Source: Prinsepia uniflora (lineage: Eukaryota; Streptophyta; Magnoliopsida; Rosales; Rosaceae). From it: a stretch of 64,000 nt of DNA. The stretch spans positions 32,151,566-32,215,565 of the forward strand of contig CM064871.1 of the NCBI GenBank assembly GCA_032719365.1. The letters run 5' to 3'. The translations under genes and the position numbers were made by a program. Below are positions 10,917 to 22,134 of the stretch, in pieces; the first letter of the stretch is position 1; every line of letters starts with the position of its first letter. The notes below the pieces were generated by a model. That model was not told the origin of the DNA. It did no database searches and worked only from the letters and a program-made list of their open reading frames with translations.

Positions 10917-13900
10917 TGTCAGGACTAGTCCCAAATCCCTCGGGATTAACGTGGGAAGTGTCTGCTCCCGTCTGACACAAAGTGTCAGACCAAGGATAAT
11001 TCCATCTGTAGCCCTCACCGGGGCTTCCAGAGTACGCCAGGATCGTAGGAGGAGGAATGTGATTTCCTGATCTCTGCTACAGCCCGCATCTGCGATCAAC
11101 CTGAAGAGCATTCAAAACATTAAAAGTCGTGAGTGGAAAAAATAATATTTTAATAAAAACATTTCATAAAAACACATTTATGCCCTTCACTAAAAGCAAA
11201 TGCATGTATTCAAAAACCATTTATCAAAACGTTCATAAAATCATTTGAAAACATTCTCAAAACCTTTCAAGGGATCACGCCCGGTCCTCATAAACCGTCA
11301 TGAACCATAAAAACCTTTCAAGGGTTCATGCCGGTCCCCATAAACCATCATGAACCATAAATACATTTGGGTCTTGGCCCGAAATCCGTAAAGCAAGTAC
11401 ATGGGAACTCAGCCCAAAACCAGTTTCCGTAGGGACTCAGCCCAAAACCATTCTCAATGGAATACCAAAACATAGAATACGGGGTCTCCGCCCCAAACCA
11501 TTTCCAAAACATCAAATACGGGGTCTCCGCCCCAAATCGCTTTCTAAAACATGAAACACGGGGTCTCCTCCCCCAAATCACTTCCCGTAAATCTCATACG
11601 TATCGTCATACGTATAACCCATCCACGGCACTTCAAAGAATATGCCAACTTGGGGCACACAGCCCCTAGGAAGCATATTCCGATATATGTCACGATTCAT
11701 TATATCTATACTAGTGTGCACACTACTCGGGGTCTCACTCCGAGTATTCCCCCAAGAATTCTCCATCTAGGAGGCTCTATCTTCGGACATAGTCCGATCA
11801 TCTCTCCGGAATCTCGTTCGGGGCCACATCATAACTTCCACTCTTGAAATGGGATCCCTATGGGGATACCCATTCTGGTCTGTAGATCGTGACTCTCCAG
11901 GTCGACGTCTGGAGGAGACCATATAAATCATATGGAGGGTTTCTATACATTTTCAAATACTTTCTTTCTTTCTCAAAATATATTTCAACTGGGTCTCATA
12001 CCCAATTCATCTCAATAGGATTCCTCAAATCCGATTCAAATTAATTTCACAGGCCTCGGCCTAAATTCACAGTTCAATAGGGTCTCAACCCGAATTCTCA
12101 TTTCACAAACCGAACTGGGACTCAAGCCCGATCTCACAATCAACTGGGTCTCTAGCCCGATATCACGACTAACTGGGCCCTAAGCCCGAAACCATAAATC
12201 AATGGGGCCTCAAGCCCGATTTCACAACCAACAGGGCCTCAAGCTCGATACTACAGTCAAAGGGTCCTCAAGGCCGATGTTACAGCCAACTGGGCCTCAA
12301 ACTCGAACTCATAAACCAACGGGGCCCTCGGCCCGATCATATAACTCAAATGGACCCTCAGTCCGGTTCCTCGTCAAATCAAATGGACTCCAAGTCCGAG
12401 AGTTTGTAAATCAAATGGGTCTCATGCCTGAGTTCATATTTCCGAATCCAAAACCTATTCATTAAACCCTCGTTGAAAACCTAGCACGTATAAGCATCGT
12501 ATAAAACCAAAAATCTCGAAATACGTGCAAATACGTAAATCCTAGGCTACCACAAACAAATGCACTCATGTCATCACAAAACATGTATTTAAAACATTTA
12601 TAAACATTTATGCATGCATCAATTTCGAAAGAAATATCCACTCACAGGCCGTCTGAAGTCGCGCCTCGATACACGCGCCATACGTCTCTCCCTGGCCAAT
12701 CGTCGCCTCCGGGGTTCCCGAACCTATCCAAATTAATTTAGAGGATTACTAACTACTTAAATAATCCCTCACTAAAGTTCCGTAATTTTCCAGAATTTTT
12801 AACTATTTTTAAACCCGATCCTAAATCTTCGGACAACCCGAACTATATCGAGACGATGTCCGATCGACACGAAACCAGTCCCAAAATGTTCTTTACATCG
12901 AATAGATGATTTCATGTGTTGAACATATCCCCAAAAGAGGTCCCACGAGCTTCTACATGCCGCCCAAAGGACTCTTCGCGTGGGCTCACGCGCCAGTGCA
13001 CTGTGCAGCCATCTTCAACCTCTAGACGAGTCCGAACCAACCGGTCCGGTTCAGCTCTAAAATTGGACTAGTGTGACCGGTCCAGGGCCCTCCTTCCTTC
13101 ATTTTTCGTCCAATTTCTTCCTTTTTGATTCCATTCTTCCTATTTCATTAATTCCTATCATTTCCTATCAAGAAAACTAAGAAGAAACGCCTAAAACCTA
13201 ACGGTTTGATTCCTTCCCTCACGGTTCAAACTTCCCCTGGGCTGCTCAACCCCTCACAGCCACCAAAAACTGCCCCTACTCCCTCCTAACAACCTAACAA
13301 TCATCTCCCAATCATCCAAAACTATCCATAACGTCAAAATCGAAATTAATGCAAATTTGGGTCTAACCAATACCTTGCTCGGGTTTTGCCTCCACCGTCC
13401 ATGGCGGCGCCGTCCTGGCCAGCCACCACCCTTCTTCCTGCTCTCTCTTCCTTCCCTTGGTCTCAATCATGGTCATAAGGGGGATTGGGTTTGGATTGGG
13501 ATGAAGGTTTGATCGGGTTTGTGGAGAGATCGAATGATGGAAGGCAATGGGAAGCAGATGCATGTATGTGACCATACTGGGCAATGGATAAGTGACACTT
13601 GTCACTCATCCATTGAGCCTGAGAAAATATATCGGACCCACTTAAGTCCAAGAGTCTCCTGTCTCGTAAAAAGCTCAAAAGTTCCCTCGAACTTCCGTGA
13701 ACCATAACTTTTCCACGTCCGAATTCGACATGCCACCTGTCTACAGATTCGTATTGACGCGGTCTACGTAACCCTCCTCGATCCTTCGGCATCGGACCTT
13801 CCGGGTCAAAAGCCAACTATTTGCCCCAATTCAACCAAATTACCAAAATAACCCCGAACTTCCGAAAATCATAACTTCTTCCTCGAACGTCGGAATCGGG

Positions 13901-14112
13901 CATGTAACCTGTCTATGATCTCGAAATATTTCATAGTCACTGGAAAAAGTCCATTTGACTGCCTGAACAAAGGGTCAACATTTCGCCCATTCCAGGGGCA
14001 AAATCATCATTCCGCCCTGAACGTCCGTTTATCCTCGTCTAATCTCTGATTAGCCTTACTAATCCGTTATTAAGTCTTAATTAATCCCGAAAATTCGGGA
14101 TGGGTCTTTACA
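10917..14112 (-). mobile_element. Solo LTR 3, Tekay-like Ty3-gypsy, minus strand
   Basis: On the plus strand it reads TGTCAGGAC ... CTTTACA, 3196 bp, flanked by the perfect 5-bp duplication TCAAC (10912-10916 and 14113-14117). It is inverted relative to the host LINE. It has the intron-like layout (donor at 12645, acceptor ending at 11101, exon-like 12646-12723, all minus strand) and the largest hairpin array of the window. Confidence 0.92.
12115..12440. repeat. Degenerate tandem hairpin array in solo LTR 3
   Basis: About ten units spaced roughly 30-35 bp apart each form a 4-bp stem. GGGC pairs with GCCC in most (for example 12175-12187). GGAC pairs with GTCC in two (12352-12364 and 12385-12397). 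The units end with CCGA or CCCGA. A related set with GGGG...CCCC arms (CGGGGTCTCCGCCCC) lies at about 11480-11575. Confidence 0.75.
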
Positions 14113-15230
14113 TCAACACTGCTTATTTTCATAGTTCGGTCAAGAAACGTTCCAACAAGAACCGTTCCAACAAGAACCGGATATCTTCTATTGAGTTATA
14201 GGATGGTAGTGTGACCTCTAATGCGTCAGAGATCAAGGCTGAGGCGGTTTCTGTAACAACCCGTCCCGAGAACCGGAATTAGTAGACCAACTAAGGTGTG
14301 ATTAGTAAGGTTAATCCGTGGTTAGTTGGTCCTGATAAGGTATTTGGCGTAGAATGACGATTTTGCCCCTGGTTTGGGCAAAAACGTTGACTTCTAGTTC
14401 GGGTGGTCGGATGACCTTTGACCAGTGACCAGGACGTAGTTTAGGACGTCACGAATCCATAGGCAGGTGGCACGCCTGATTCCGACATCCGAGGAGGAAA
14501 TTGTGATGTTCGGAAGGTCGAGGGCATAACCGTAATTTGGGTAAAATAGGGGGAATAGTTGACTTTTTGAATAATCGAGTTTTGGTAGGTTGACCTAGGA
14601 TGGTTAGGTAGCTTTCGACGTCCTGAGTTCGATGACAGGCGGCACGTACTCATCGGACTTACGAGGCGAGAGTTACGGGTCTAGGAAGTTTTGGTAAAAC
14701 CGTAAAAATGAGTAAAACAGGAGGGTATTTTGGTCTTTTTGGTTTCTGGGGATTTGTGCAGAGAGAAAGGAGATGGACGGCTGGGGTTTAACCAAGTGGG
14801 ATAAGGATGAGTGGATGGTGACATGTGGCCAATGTGGAGTGGTTTCTGGGATGTTCTTGTGTGCGCGCACAACCCAAATAATTGGGGTGCACTCGTGCAA
14901 CCCGTGCAGTTCTTGGATACACAGAGAAACAGAGTGAGCTTGTGAGGAGAAATTGAGGAGTGATCGTGGCTGGTGATGAGTTCTGGTGAGTGAGGGAGGA
15001 ACAAGAGACTGAAGGGAGGCTGGTGGTCGTGAATTGGTGGCGCAATCGTGCACGGCGGCACGGCGGAGGTGCGGAGAAGTTTTGGGGGAAACAGGGAGCC
15101 TGAGAGTTCGAGGTGGTGGTTACGCCGTGAGGCGGCTCAACCCACGACTGTGAGACGTTCAGGAGGTTGCAGGGAGGCCAACGAACACCGTGGTAGGCGG
15201 CGATGCGCACGGCGGCGCTGCAATCGAAGG

Positions 15231-17095
15231 GTAAGCTTCCTTGCTCTGTTTTCCCGTGAAATTTCATTTGGAAAGTCGTGAGGTTTGGCTGAGAGTCGAG
15301 AGAATTGAAGGTCAGGGTTATGTTCAGGGGGGTCCTAGGTGTCGACTAGGATGGTCGCCGTGACGGGGCCGTACACGGCGGGGCTCAGGCAAAGATGAGC
15401 ACTCTGGTGCTCTGTTTGGCCGTGAACTTCAAACGGTGAGTCGACGAGCTTGGGGGTGAGTCGAGGGTAACGGAGGTTGGGTCTAGGTTCAGTAAAGCCT
15501 TAGGGATCGTCTGGTGTCGCCACCGTGACGGGAGGTGACCGGAACAGGTGAATCGTGAAACAGAGGGAAAAGGGCCGTCTAGTTTGAGCTTCAGTCGTGA
15601 AGCTGGGAGTCGAATCGAACCAGGAGAGTGTGGGAAATGGGTTCCTGGTGTTTGGACGAAGCTGCAGGAGAAGAGAGGGAGTGAATTAATGGCCGGACGG
15701 TGGAGAATGCTTCTCGCCGGTCCAAGCCACGGCGGCTGGTTCAGCACAGTCATCTCGAGGTAGGGGATGCACTGTAGCTGGCGCGTGAGGGCCACACGCA
15801 GCCACTTTGGGCGGCGCGTGGGGGCGCGTACGGCGGCGGATGGGAAAGTGGTCAACATGGATTTTGGTCTAGAAGTTATGGTGAGTTCAATGGAGTTGGT
15901 TTCGGGTCAATCGGAAGTCGTATGAGTTTGGTTCCGCGAGGGTGAAGGTTTAGGGTCCCGGGTCTTCGGTTTTCGATTCGGGGATTTTTGAGGGAATTTA
16001 GGTGATTGTTTCTAGACGTATTAGTGACGTTTTTTTGACGATGATTGACAGGATCGGGATTTCCCGAGGAAGCCGAGGAACGGGCAGGACGTTCGGGACG
16101 CGAATAGGGCTCGGTACTGTGAGTGGACCCTTTCTCTAAACTCGAGCATGCATAACTGTTTTCTATCATTGTCTTATGGCTTTTAATCACTATTCTATGT
16201 TTATCGAATATGTTTTGGTTGATTTTACACGACTGCACGTTTTTCAAGAATGTTCGGTTTTTAGCACGTTTTACGAGAAAGTGGTTTGTTTCTGAAATGG
16301 ATGCAATGATTTTGAGATTGCAATTGATAAGTGGTTTGCATTGGTTATAAGGGATTTTGGAACATGATTTCGATAATAACGGTTTTCGGTTTTTGAAACG
16401 GATTTCGGAAATGGAAGTTGGTTTTAACGTTGGAAAGTGGACTCCGGATTTGGGTTCGGAATGACGGTTCTGGATGCCGGAAGGGCATCGAAACAGTGAT
16501 TTCGGATTCGGGTTTGGATGTAGATTAGTGAATGGTTTTCAAATGGTTTTGGGATTGGATTTGCTGGATCTGGATATTGGGTTTAAAGACCCGGATATAT
16601 GTGACGGGGGACCGGCCGGATTGGGTTTAAAGACCCGGATTGAGTTTAAAGACTCGGTAGTTTAAAGACTCGGATATATTGATTTCCCCCGTAGGCCTTG
16701 AGTTTAAAGACTCGGATATGATTAAGGCCTGGATTGAGTTTAAAGACTCGGGAGTTTAAAGACTCGGATAGGTCCAGCAGGTTTGATCGGGAAAATGATG
16801 ATGTGATGTTATGATTTCTGATATGGTTTTATGGTTCACATGCTGTGGTTTTTCTAACTGTTTTATGGTGTTTCTGTTTCTTATGATGCGGTTTATGGTA
16901 AATTGATTTATAACGGTGTTCATAAATATTGGTTATGCATGTGGTTTTCAAAACGGAGGGTTAAACTCGGTTTTCGTGTAAAATGGTTTTGAACTCTTGT
17001 ACTGTTTGGTCCACTCACACCTTCTGTTTTAAATTGCCCTCCAGGTTGTGGAGCGAGCGCGGGGTCTTGACGTCGAGGTAGTGTCTGAGGCATAG
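15231..17095 (+). other. Two-intron, gene-like layout in the G1 5' LTR
   Basis: Signals in order: donor AAGG|GTAAGC at 15231; acceptor ATTGACAG ending at 16051; exon-like segment 16052-16118 (67 nt); donor GTGAGT at 16119; branch-like CTCAC inside GGTCCACTCACA (17008-17019); pyrimidine-rich stretch and acceptor CCCTCCAG ending at 17044; last exon-like segment from 17045, with an in-frame TAG at 17093-17095. TGTGAGTGGACC (16118-16129) is the exact reverse complement of 17008-17019. The 3' LTR repeats the layout (second interval 20916-21841). There is no transcript evidence, so this is a prediction. Confidence 0.5.
16579..16770. repeat. TTTAAAG-loop hairpin array in the G1 5' LTR
   Basis: Repeated units of two kinds: GGGTTTAAAGACCC (for example 16579-16592) and GAGTTTAAAGACTC (for example 16642-16655). 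Both fold into a 4-bp stem around TTAAAG. The second and thirteenth positions change together from G-C to A-T. Equivalent arrays are at 21377-21570, 44568-44740, 51960-52140, 57405-57580 and 61592-61745. Confidence 0.85.
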
Positions 17096-17336
17096 AAGTG
17101 ACGTGAGGGATCCCAGCATAGATTAAAGGCTTCCGTGTGCGTGTACTTTATCAGGTATTATTTTTCTTTGTATTTTGTACTAGGTTCTGTAAACGATAAC
17201 GTCGGAATATTTTATTTAATTACTCCTGCGTCTGACTGGATTTGAGTGAGTTGTACTTGGGTGTTGCGTCGGGAAGTCAGACGGGAGCGGGATTTACCTC
17301 GGGTTTCGGGGTGAAACCGGGGTGGGTCCTGACAAT

Positions 17337-17348
17337 TGGTATCAGAGC
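17337..17348 (+). promoter_or_regulatory. Primer binding site of G1
   Basis: TGGTATCAGAGC, two bases after the 5' LTR, matches the 3' end complement of the initiator methionine tRNA, the usual primer of plant gypsy elements. Confidence 0.92.
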
Positions 17349-17440
17349 AAGGTTTGTCGAGTTGGTGGGGTTTGTTGGTTTGTGAGGTTGTGTTTCAGTT
17401 GTTTGACTACTTCTATGCCTCTTTCAGCGTGCGGTTGACG

Positions 17441-18541
17441 ATGCCTCCGAGACGTAGACCCTCTCCACAACCTGAAGAAGTAGCAAGAGAGACGGAGAGT
17501 GCCACGATTGAGCGAGCCCAGCGGCTCGGGGCTACTACTTTTAGTGGCGGGGCTTATCCTGAGGAAGCCCAGAGGTGGATTACCAGACTAGAGCGGATTT
17601 TTGCGGTGATGCATTGTCCGCCGGAGGAGCGAGTATTGTTGGCTACCTTTTTACTAGATGGTGCGGCGTATGAGTGGTGGTATACCCTCGAGTTGTCCGG
17701 TTGGGATGTCCATAGTGTAACCTGGGAGACGTTTAGGGAACGGTTTCTGGAGCAGTATTATCCTCGTTCTTTCCGGGATGCCAAGGAGGCAGAGTTTCTG
17801 CAGCTCCAGCAAGGGAATATGACAGTGGCAGAGTATGAACGGAAGTTCCAGATGTTGTCTCGGTTTGCTCCTGCTTTTGTGGCCACTGAAGCCGAGAAAT
17901 GCCGTAGGTTCGAGTTGGGCTTGCGAGGTGAGATTCGAGCCATAGTGACGGCTGGATCTTTTACTACTCTCCGAGACTTGTCGGATGCTGCGGTACGAGT
18001 TGAGGCTAGTTTGCCGGTGCGACGCCGGGAACCATCTATTCCTAGAGCTTCGAGCCAGCGGACACCAAAAAGGGGTAACTTCGGTGGATCGTCCTCGTCG
18101 GGCGATGATCGTTTTGGTAGGCCTGGCAGTGCCCAGAGTTCAGGGATTTGGGGTTACCGAGCACCGCCGACTCCGCAAGCGAGTGCGACGTCGGTAGCGT
18201 CTACGGGGAGACCGAGCAGTGGACCAGGTTGGAATGTGTGTTTCTACTGCGGGGAGCGAGGTCATTTCCGACGTGCGTGTCCACAGTTGCCACAGGAAGG
18301 TGGTGTAGGCAGAGGAGTAGCGGAGTCCAGGCAGAGTACGGTGTCAGGGACAGCAAGCCCGAGAAGAGGTGGTGGCACTGCCACGAGTAGTTCGAGGGGA
18401 CGTGGTAGAGCGTCGGGATCTCAGGCCCGGGTGTTCTCGATGACTCAGCAGGAGGATCAGTCGACACCAGATGTGGGGACAGGTACTTGTTTTACTTTTG
18501 GTTGTGTTGTCGGTTTGATTGTTATCCAGGGTAGAGTCTAG
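17441..18541 (+). CDS. gag: Gag protein of G1, running into a truncated protease start
   Basis: Gag forms the virus-like particle that packages element RNA in the cytoplasm. I start at ATG 17441 (MPPRRRPSPQ); a longer frame begins with TTG inside the primer binding site and is not real. The 366-residue product has a retrotransposon gag core (GAAYEWWYTLEL, RERFLEQYYPRSF, AEYERKFQMLSRFAP), an arginine/serine/glycine-rich linker and a CX2CX4HX4C zinc knuckle (CFYCGERGHFRRAC). It then passes without a stop into MTQQE, the beginning of the pol part. Pol is lost just before the protease active site, and the frame ends at TAG 18539-18541. The core is nearly identical to the gag of element C. The gag part is intact, so it may still make protein. 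Confidence 0.9.
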   Translation: MPPRRRPSPQPEEVARETESATIERAQRLGATTFSGGAYPEEAQRWITRLERIFAVMHCPPEERVLLATFLLDGAAYEWWYTLELSGWDVHSVTWETFRERFLEQYYPRSFRDAKEAEFLQLQQGNMTVAEYERKFQMLSRFAPAFVATEAEKCRRFELGLRGEIRAIVTAGSFTTLRDLSDAAVRVEASLPVRRREPSIPRASSQRTPKRGNFGGSSSSGDDRFGRPGSAQSSGIWGYRAPPTPQASATSVASTGRPSSGPGWNVCFYCGERGHFRRACPQLPQEGGVGRGVAESRQSTVSGTASPRRGGGTATSSSRGRGRASGSQARVFSMTQQEDQSTPDVGTGTCFTFGCVVGLIVIQGRV

Positions 18542-19046
18542 GAGTTCGCCTAGAGGACTTGGAGTGTTACAGTAAGTTCCGTAGCAGGTTGACGGAAGGT
18601 ACAAGAGAGGAGTGACTATAACTGATCGATATGAGGTTATTGAAGGAGAGAACCCACAAGCTAGAGTTTGCCTTTAGGACTTTGTAGATTTCTTCCGATA
18701 GTGGCCGAATTAGCAGCCGAGGGAGAGGGTTGGTCGAGTTGGTTTGGGAAGGTAGGGTGGTTGTATACGAGGATGTACTCTATGACTTCTGTCGGGTACT
18801 GTGAAATAAGGTATTTTATTATACCTTTGTTTTCTGTTCGTAGAGTTTCCCTTGCGTACACCATGCAGCTGGTACATAGCTAGGGTTGGCCGTGGTAATA
18901 GTAGTTGGGGCTTGGAGTGAAATACCCAAGGTGGAGATGATAGACAAGGAACCCAGGAAAGGTTGTTCTTTACCGGGTAGGAAACTCTAGGTGTCAGGAA
19001 CTAGCTGTGGAATTTCGGGGACGAAATTCTTTTTAGGTGGGTAGAT
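18542..19046 (+). other. Pol-less internal remainder and purine tract of G1
   Basis: I find no reverse transcriptase or integrase motif. The last bases (about 19010-19046) carry the conserved GGGGACGAAATTCTTTTTA block and a short purine tract (AGGTGGGTAGAT) directly before the 3' LTR. This keeps the cis signals needed for plus-strand priming. Confidence 0.8.
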
Positions 19047-22000
19047 TGTAACAACCCGTCCCGAGAACCGGAATTAGTAGACCAACTAAGGTGTGATTAG
19101 TAAGGTTAATCCGTGGTTAGTTGGTCCCGATAAGGTCTTTGGCGTAGAATGACGATTTTACCCCTAGTTCGGGCAAAAATGTTGACTTTTAGTTCGGGTG
19201 GTCGGATGACCTTTGACCAGTGACCAGGACGTATTTTAGGACGTCACGAATCCATAGGCAGGTGGCACGCCTGATTCCGACATCCGAGGAGGAAATTGTG
19301 ATGTTCGGAAGGTCGAGGGCATAACCGTAATTTGGGTAAAATAGGGGGAATAGTTGACTTTTTGAATAATCGAGTTTTGGTAGGTTGACCTAGGATGGTT
19401 AGGTAGCTTTCGACGTCCTGAGTTCGATGACAGGCGGCACGTACTCATCGGACTTACGAGGCGAGAGTTACGGGTCTAGGAAGTTTTGGTAAAACCGTAA
19501 AAATGAGTAAAACAGGAGGGTATTTTGGTCTTTTTGGTTTCTGGGGATTTGTACAGAGAGAAAGGAGATGGACGGCTGGGGTTTAACCAAGTGGGATAAG
19601 GATGAGTGGATGGTGACATGTGGCCAATGTGGAGTGGTTTCTGGGATGTTCTTGTGTGCGCGCACAACCCAAATAATTGGGGTGCACTCGTGCAACCCGT
19701 GCAGTTCTTGGATACACAGAGAAACAGAGTGAGCTTGTGAGGAGAAATTGAGGAGTGATCGTGGCTGGTGATGAGTTCTGGTGAGTGAGGGAGGAACAAG
19801 AGACTGAAGGGAGGCTGGTGGTCGTGAATTGGTGGCGCAATCGTGCACGGCGGCACGGCGGAGGTGCGGAGAAGTTTTGGGGGAAACAGGGAGCCTGAGA
19901 GTTCGAGGTGGTGGCTACGCCGTGAGGCGGCTCAAACCACGACTGTGAGACGTTCAGGAGGTTGCAGGGAGGCCAACGAACACCGTGGTAGGCGGCGATG
20001 CGCACGGCGGCGCTGCAATCGAAGGGTAAGCTTCCTTGCTCTGTTTTCCCGTGAAATTTCATTTGGAAAGTCGTGAGGTTTGGCTGAGAGTCGAGAGAAT
20101 TGAAGGTCAGGGTTATGTTCAGGGGGGTCCTAGGTGTCGACTAGGATGGTCGCCGTGACGGGGCCGTACACGGCGGGGCTCAGGCAAAGATGAGCACTCT
20201 GGTGCTCTGTTTGGCCGTGAACTTCAAACGGTGAGTCGACGAGCTTGGGGGTGAGTCGAGGGTAACGGAGGTTGGGTCTAGGTTCAGTAAAGCCTTAGGG
20301 ATCGTCTGGTGTCGCCACCGTGACGGGAGGTGACCGGAACAGGTGAATCGTGAAACAGAGGGAAAAGGGCCGTCTGGTTTGAGCTTCAGTCGTGAAGCTG
20401 GGAGTCGAATCGAACCAGGAGAGTGTGGGAAATGGGTTCCTGGTGTTTGGACGAAGCTGCAGGAGAAGAGAGGGAGTGAATTAATGGCCGGACGGTGGAG
20501 AATGCTTCTCGCCGGTCCAAGCCACGGCGGCTGGTTCAGCACAGTCATCTCGAGGTAGGGGATGCACTGTAGCTGGCGCGTGAGGGCCACACGCAGCCAC
20601 TTTGGGCGGCGCGTGGGGGCGCGTACGGCGGCGGATGGGAAAGTGGTCAACATGGATTTTGGTCTAGAAGTTATGGTGAGTTCAATGGAGTTGGTTTCGG
20701 GTCAATCGGAAGTCGTATGAGTTTGGTTCCGCGAGGGTGAAGGTTTAGGGTCCCGGGTCTTCGGTTTTCGATTCGGGGATTTTTGAGGGAATTTAGGTGA
20801 TTGTTTCTAGACGTATTAGTGACGTTTTTTTTTGACGATGATTGACAGGATCGGGATTTCCCGAGGAAGCCGAGGAACGGGCAGGACGTTCGGGACGCGA
20901 ATAGGGCTCGGTACTGTGAGTGGACCCTTTCTCTAAACTCGAGCATGCATAACTGTTTTCTATCATTGTCTTATGGCTTTTAATCACTATTCTATGTTTA
21001 TCGAATATGTTTTGGTTGATTTTACATGACTGCACGTTTTTCAAGAATGTTCGGTTTTTAGCACGTTTTACGAGAAAGTGGTTTGTTTCTGAAATGGATG
21101 CAATGATTTTGAGATTGCAATTGATAAGTGGTTTGCATTGGTTATAAGGGATTTTGGAACATGATTTCGATAATAACGATTTTCGGTTTTTGAAACGGAT
21201 TTCGGAAATGGAAGTTGGTTTTAACGTTGGAAAGTGGACTCCGGATTTGGGTTCGGAATGACGGTTCTGGATGCCGGAAGGGCATCGAACCAGTGATTTC
21301 GGATTCGGGTTTGGATGTAGATTGGTGAATGGTTTTCAAATGGTTTTGGGATTGGATTTGCTGGATCTAGATATTGGGTTTAAAGACCCGGATATATGTG
21401 ACGGGGGACCGGCCGGATTGGGTTTAAAGACCCGGATTGAGTTTAAAGACTCGGGAGTTTAAAGACTCGGATATATTGATTTCCCCCGTAGGCCTTGAGT
21501 TTAAAGACTCGGATATGATTAAGGCCTGGATTGAGTTTAAAGACTCGGGAGTTTAAAGACTCGGATAGGTCCAGCAGGTTTGATCAGGAAAATGATGATG
21601 TGATGTTATGATTTCTGATATGGTTTTATGGTTCACATGTTGTGGTTTTTCTAACTGTTTTATAGTGTTTCTGTTTCTTATGATGCGGTTTATGGTAAAT
21701 TGATTTATAACGGTGTTCATAAATATTGGTTATGCATGTGGTTTTCAAAACGGAGGGTTAAACTCGGTTTTCGTGTAAAATGGTTTTGAACTCTTGTACT
21801 GTTTGGTCCACTCACACCTTCTGTTTTAAATTGCCCTCCAGGTTGTGGAGCGAGCGCGGGGTCTTGACGTCGAGGCAGTGTCTGAGGCATAGAAGTGACG
21901 TGAGGGATCCCAGCATAGATTAAAGGCTTCCGTGTGCGTGTACTTTATCGGGTTTTATTTTTCTTTGTATTATTTTGTACTAGGTTCTGTAAACGATAAC

Positions 22001-22134
22001 GTCGGAATATTTTATTTAATTACTCCTGCGTCTGACTGGATTTGAGTGAGTTGTACTTGGGTGTTGCGTCGGGAAGTCAGACAGGAGCGGGATTTACCTC
22101 GGGTTTCGGGGTGAAACCGGGGTGGGTCCTGACA
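19047..22134 (+). repeat. 3' LTR of G1
   Basis: Near copy of 14252-17334. A T run near 20825 is two bases longer, three extra bases occur near 21970, and I see about 25 substitutions. It ends TCCTGACA before the duplicated GTTTC. Confidence 0.95.

Larger units (their letters stand above)
14252..17334 (+). repeat. 5' LTR of G1
   Basis: Begins TGTAACAACCCG and ends GGGTCCTGACA. It contains the GC-rich hairpin region (about 15779-15835), a run of TTTAAAG-loop hairpins (16579-16770) and the intron-like signals listed below. Antisense open frames here recur at the same places in the 3' LTR and are not genes. Confidence 0.95.
14252..22134 (+). mobile_element. Gag-only Tekay-like LTR retrotransposon G1
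   Basis: The element has two LTRs of 3083 and 3088 bp, a 1.7-kb internal region, a primer binding site, a gag frame and a purine tract, but almost no pol. It is flanked by the perfect 5-bp duplication GTTTC (14247-14251 and 22135-22139) inside LINE ORF2. By eye I count about 25 substitutions plus two small indels between the LTRs, so it is clearly older than element C but still recent. Gag is closely similar to the gag of C, while the LTR family is that of solo LTR E. It could only move with enzymes supplied by another copy. Confidence 0.95.

Noticed and set aside
14673..15267. Overlapping 126-159-residue minus-strand open frames, repeated at 19468-20062
   Set aside because: They are antisense frames of the two G1 LTR copies, proline/serine-rich without a domain, and duplicated only because the LTR is duplicated.
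16579..16770. Regular direct repeats resembling a CRISPR array
   Set aside because: Plant LTR context, irregular spacing, no unique spacers, and the repeats are internal to a duplicated LTR.
16052..17095. A small protein encoded by the LTR exon-like segments
   Set aside because: Exon-like segment 2 shows a shared PExxEER-type pattern in G1, C and D, and segment 3 often ends ...GAGGCATAG. However, the same frame has stops inside segment 2 in C and G1, and the frame of segment 1 is not conserved, so I do not claim a protein.
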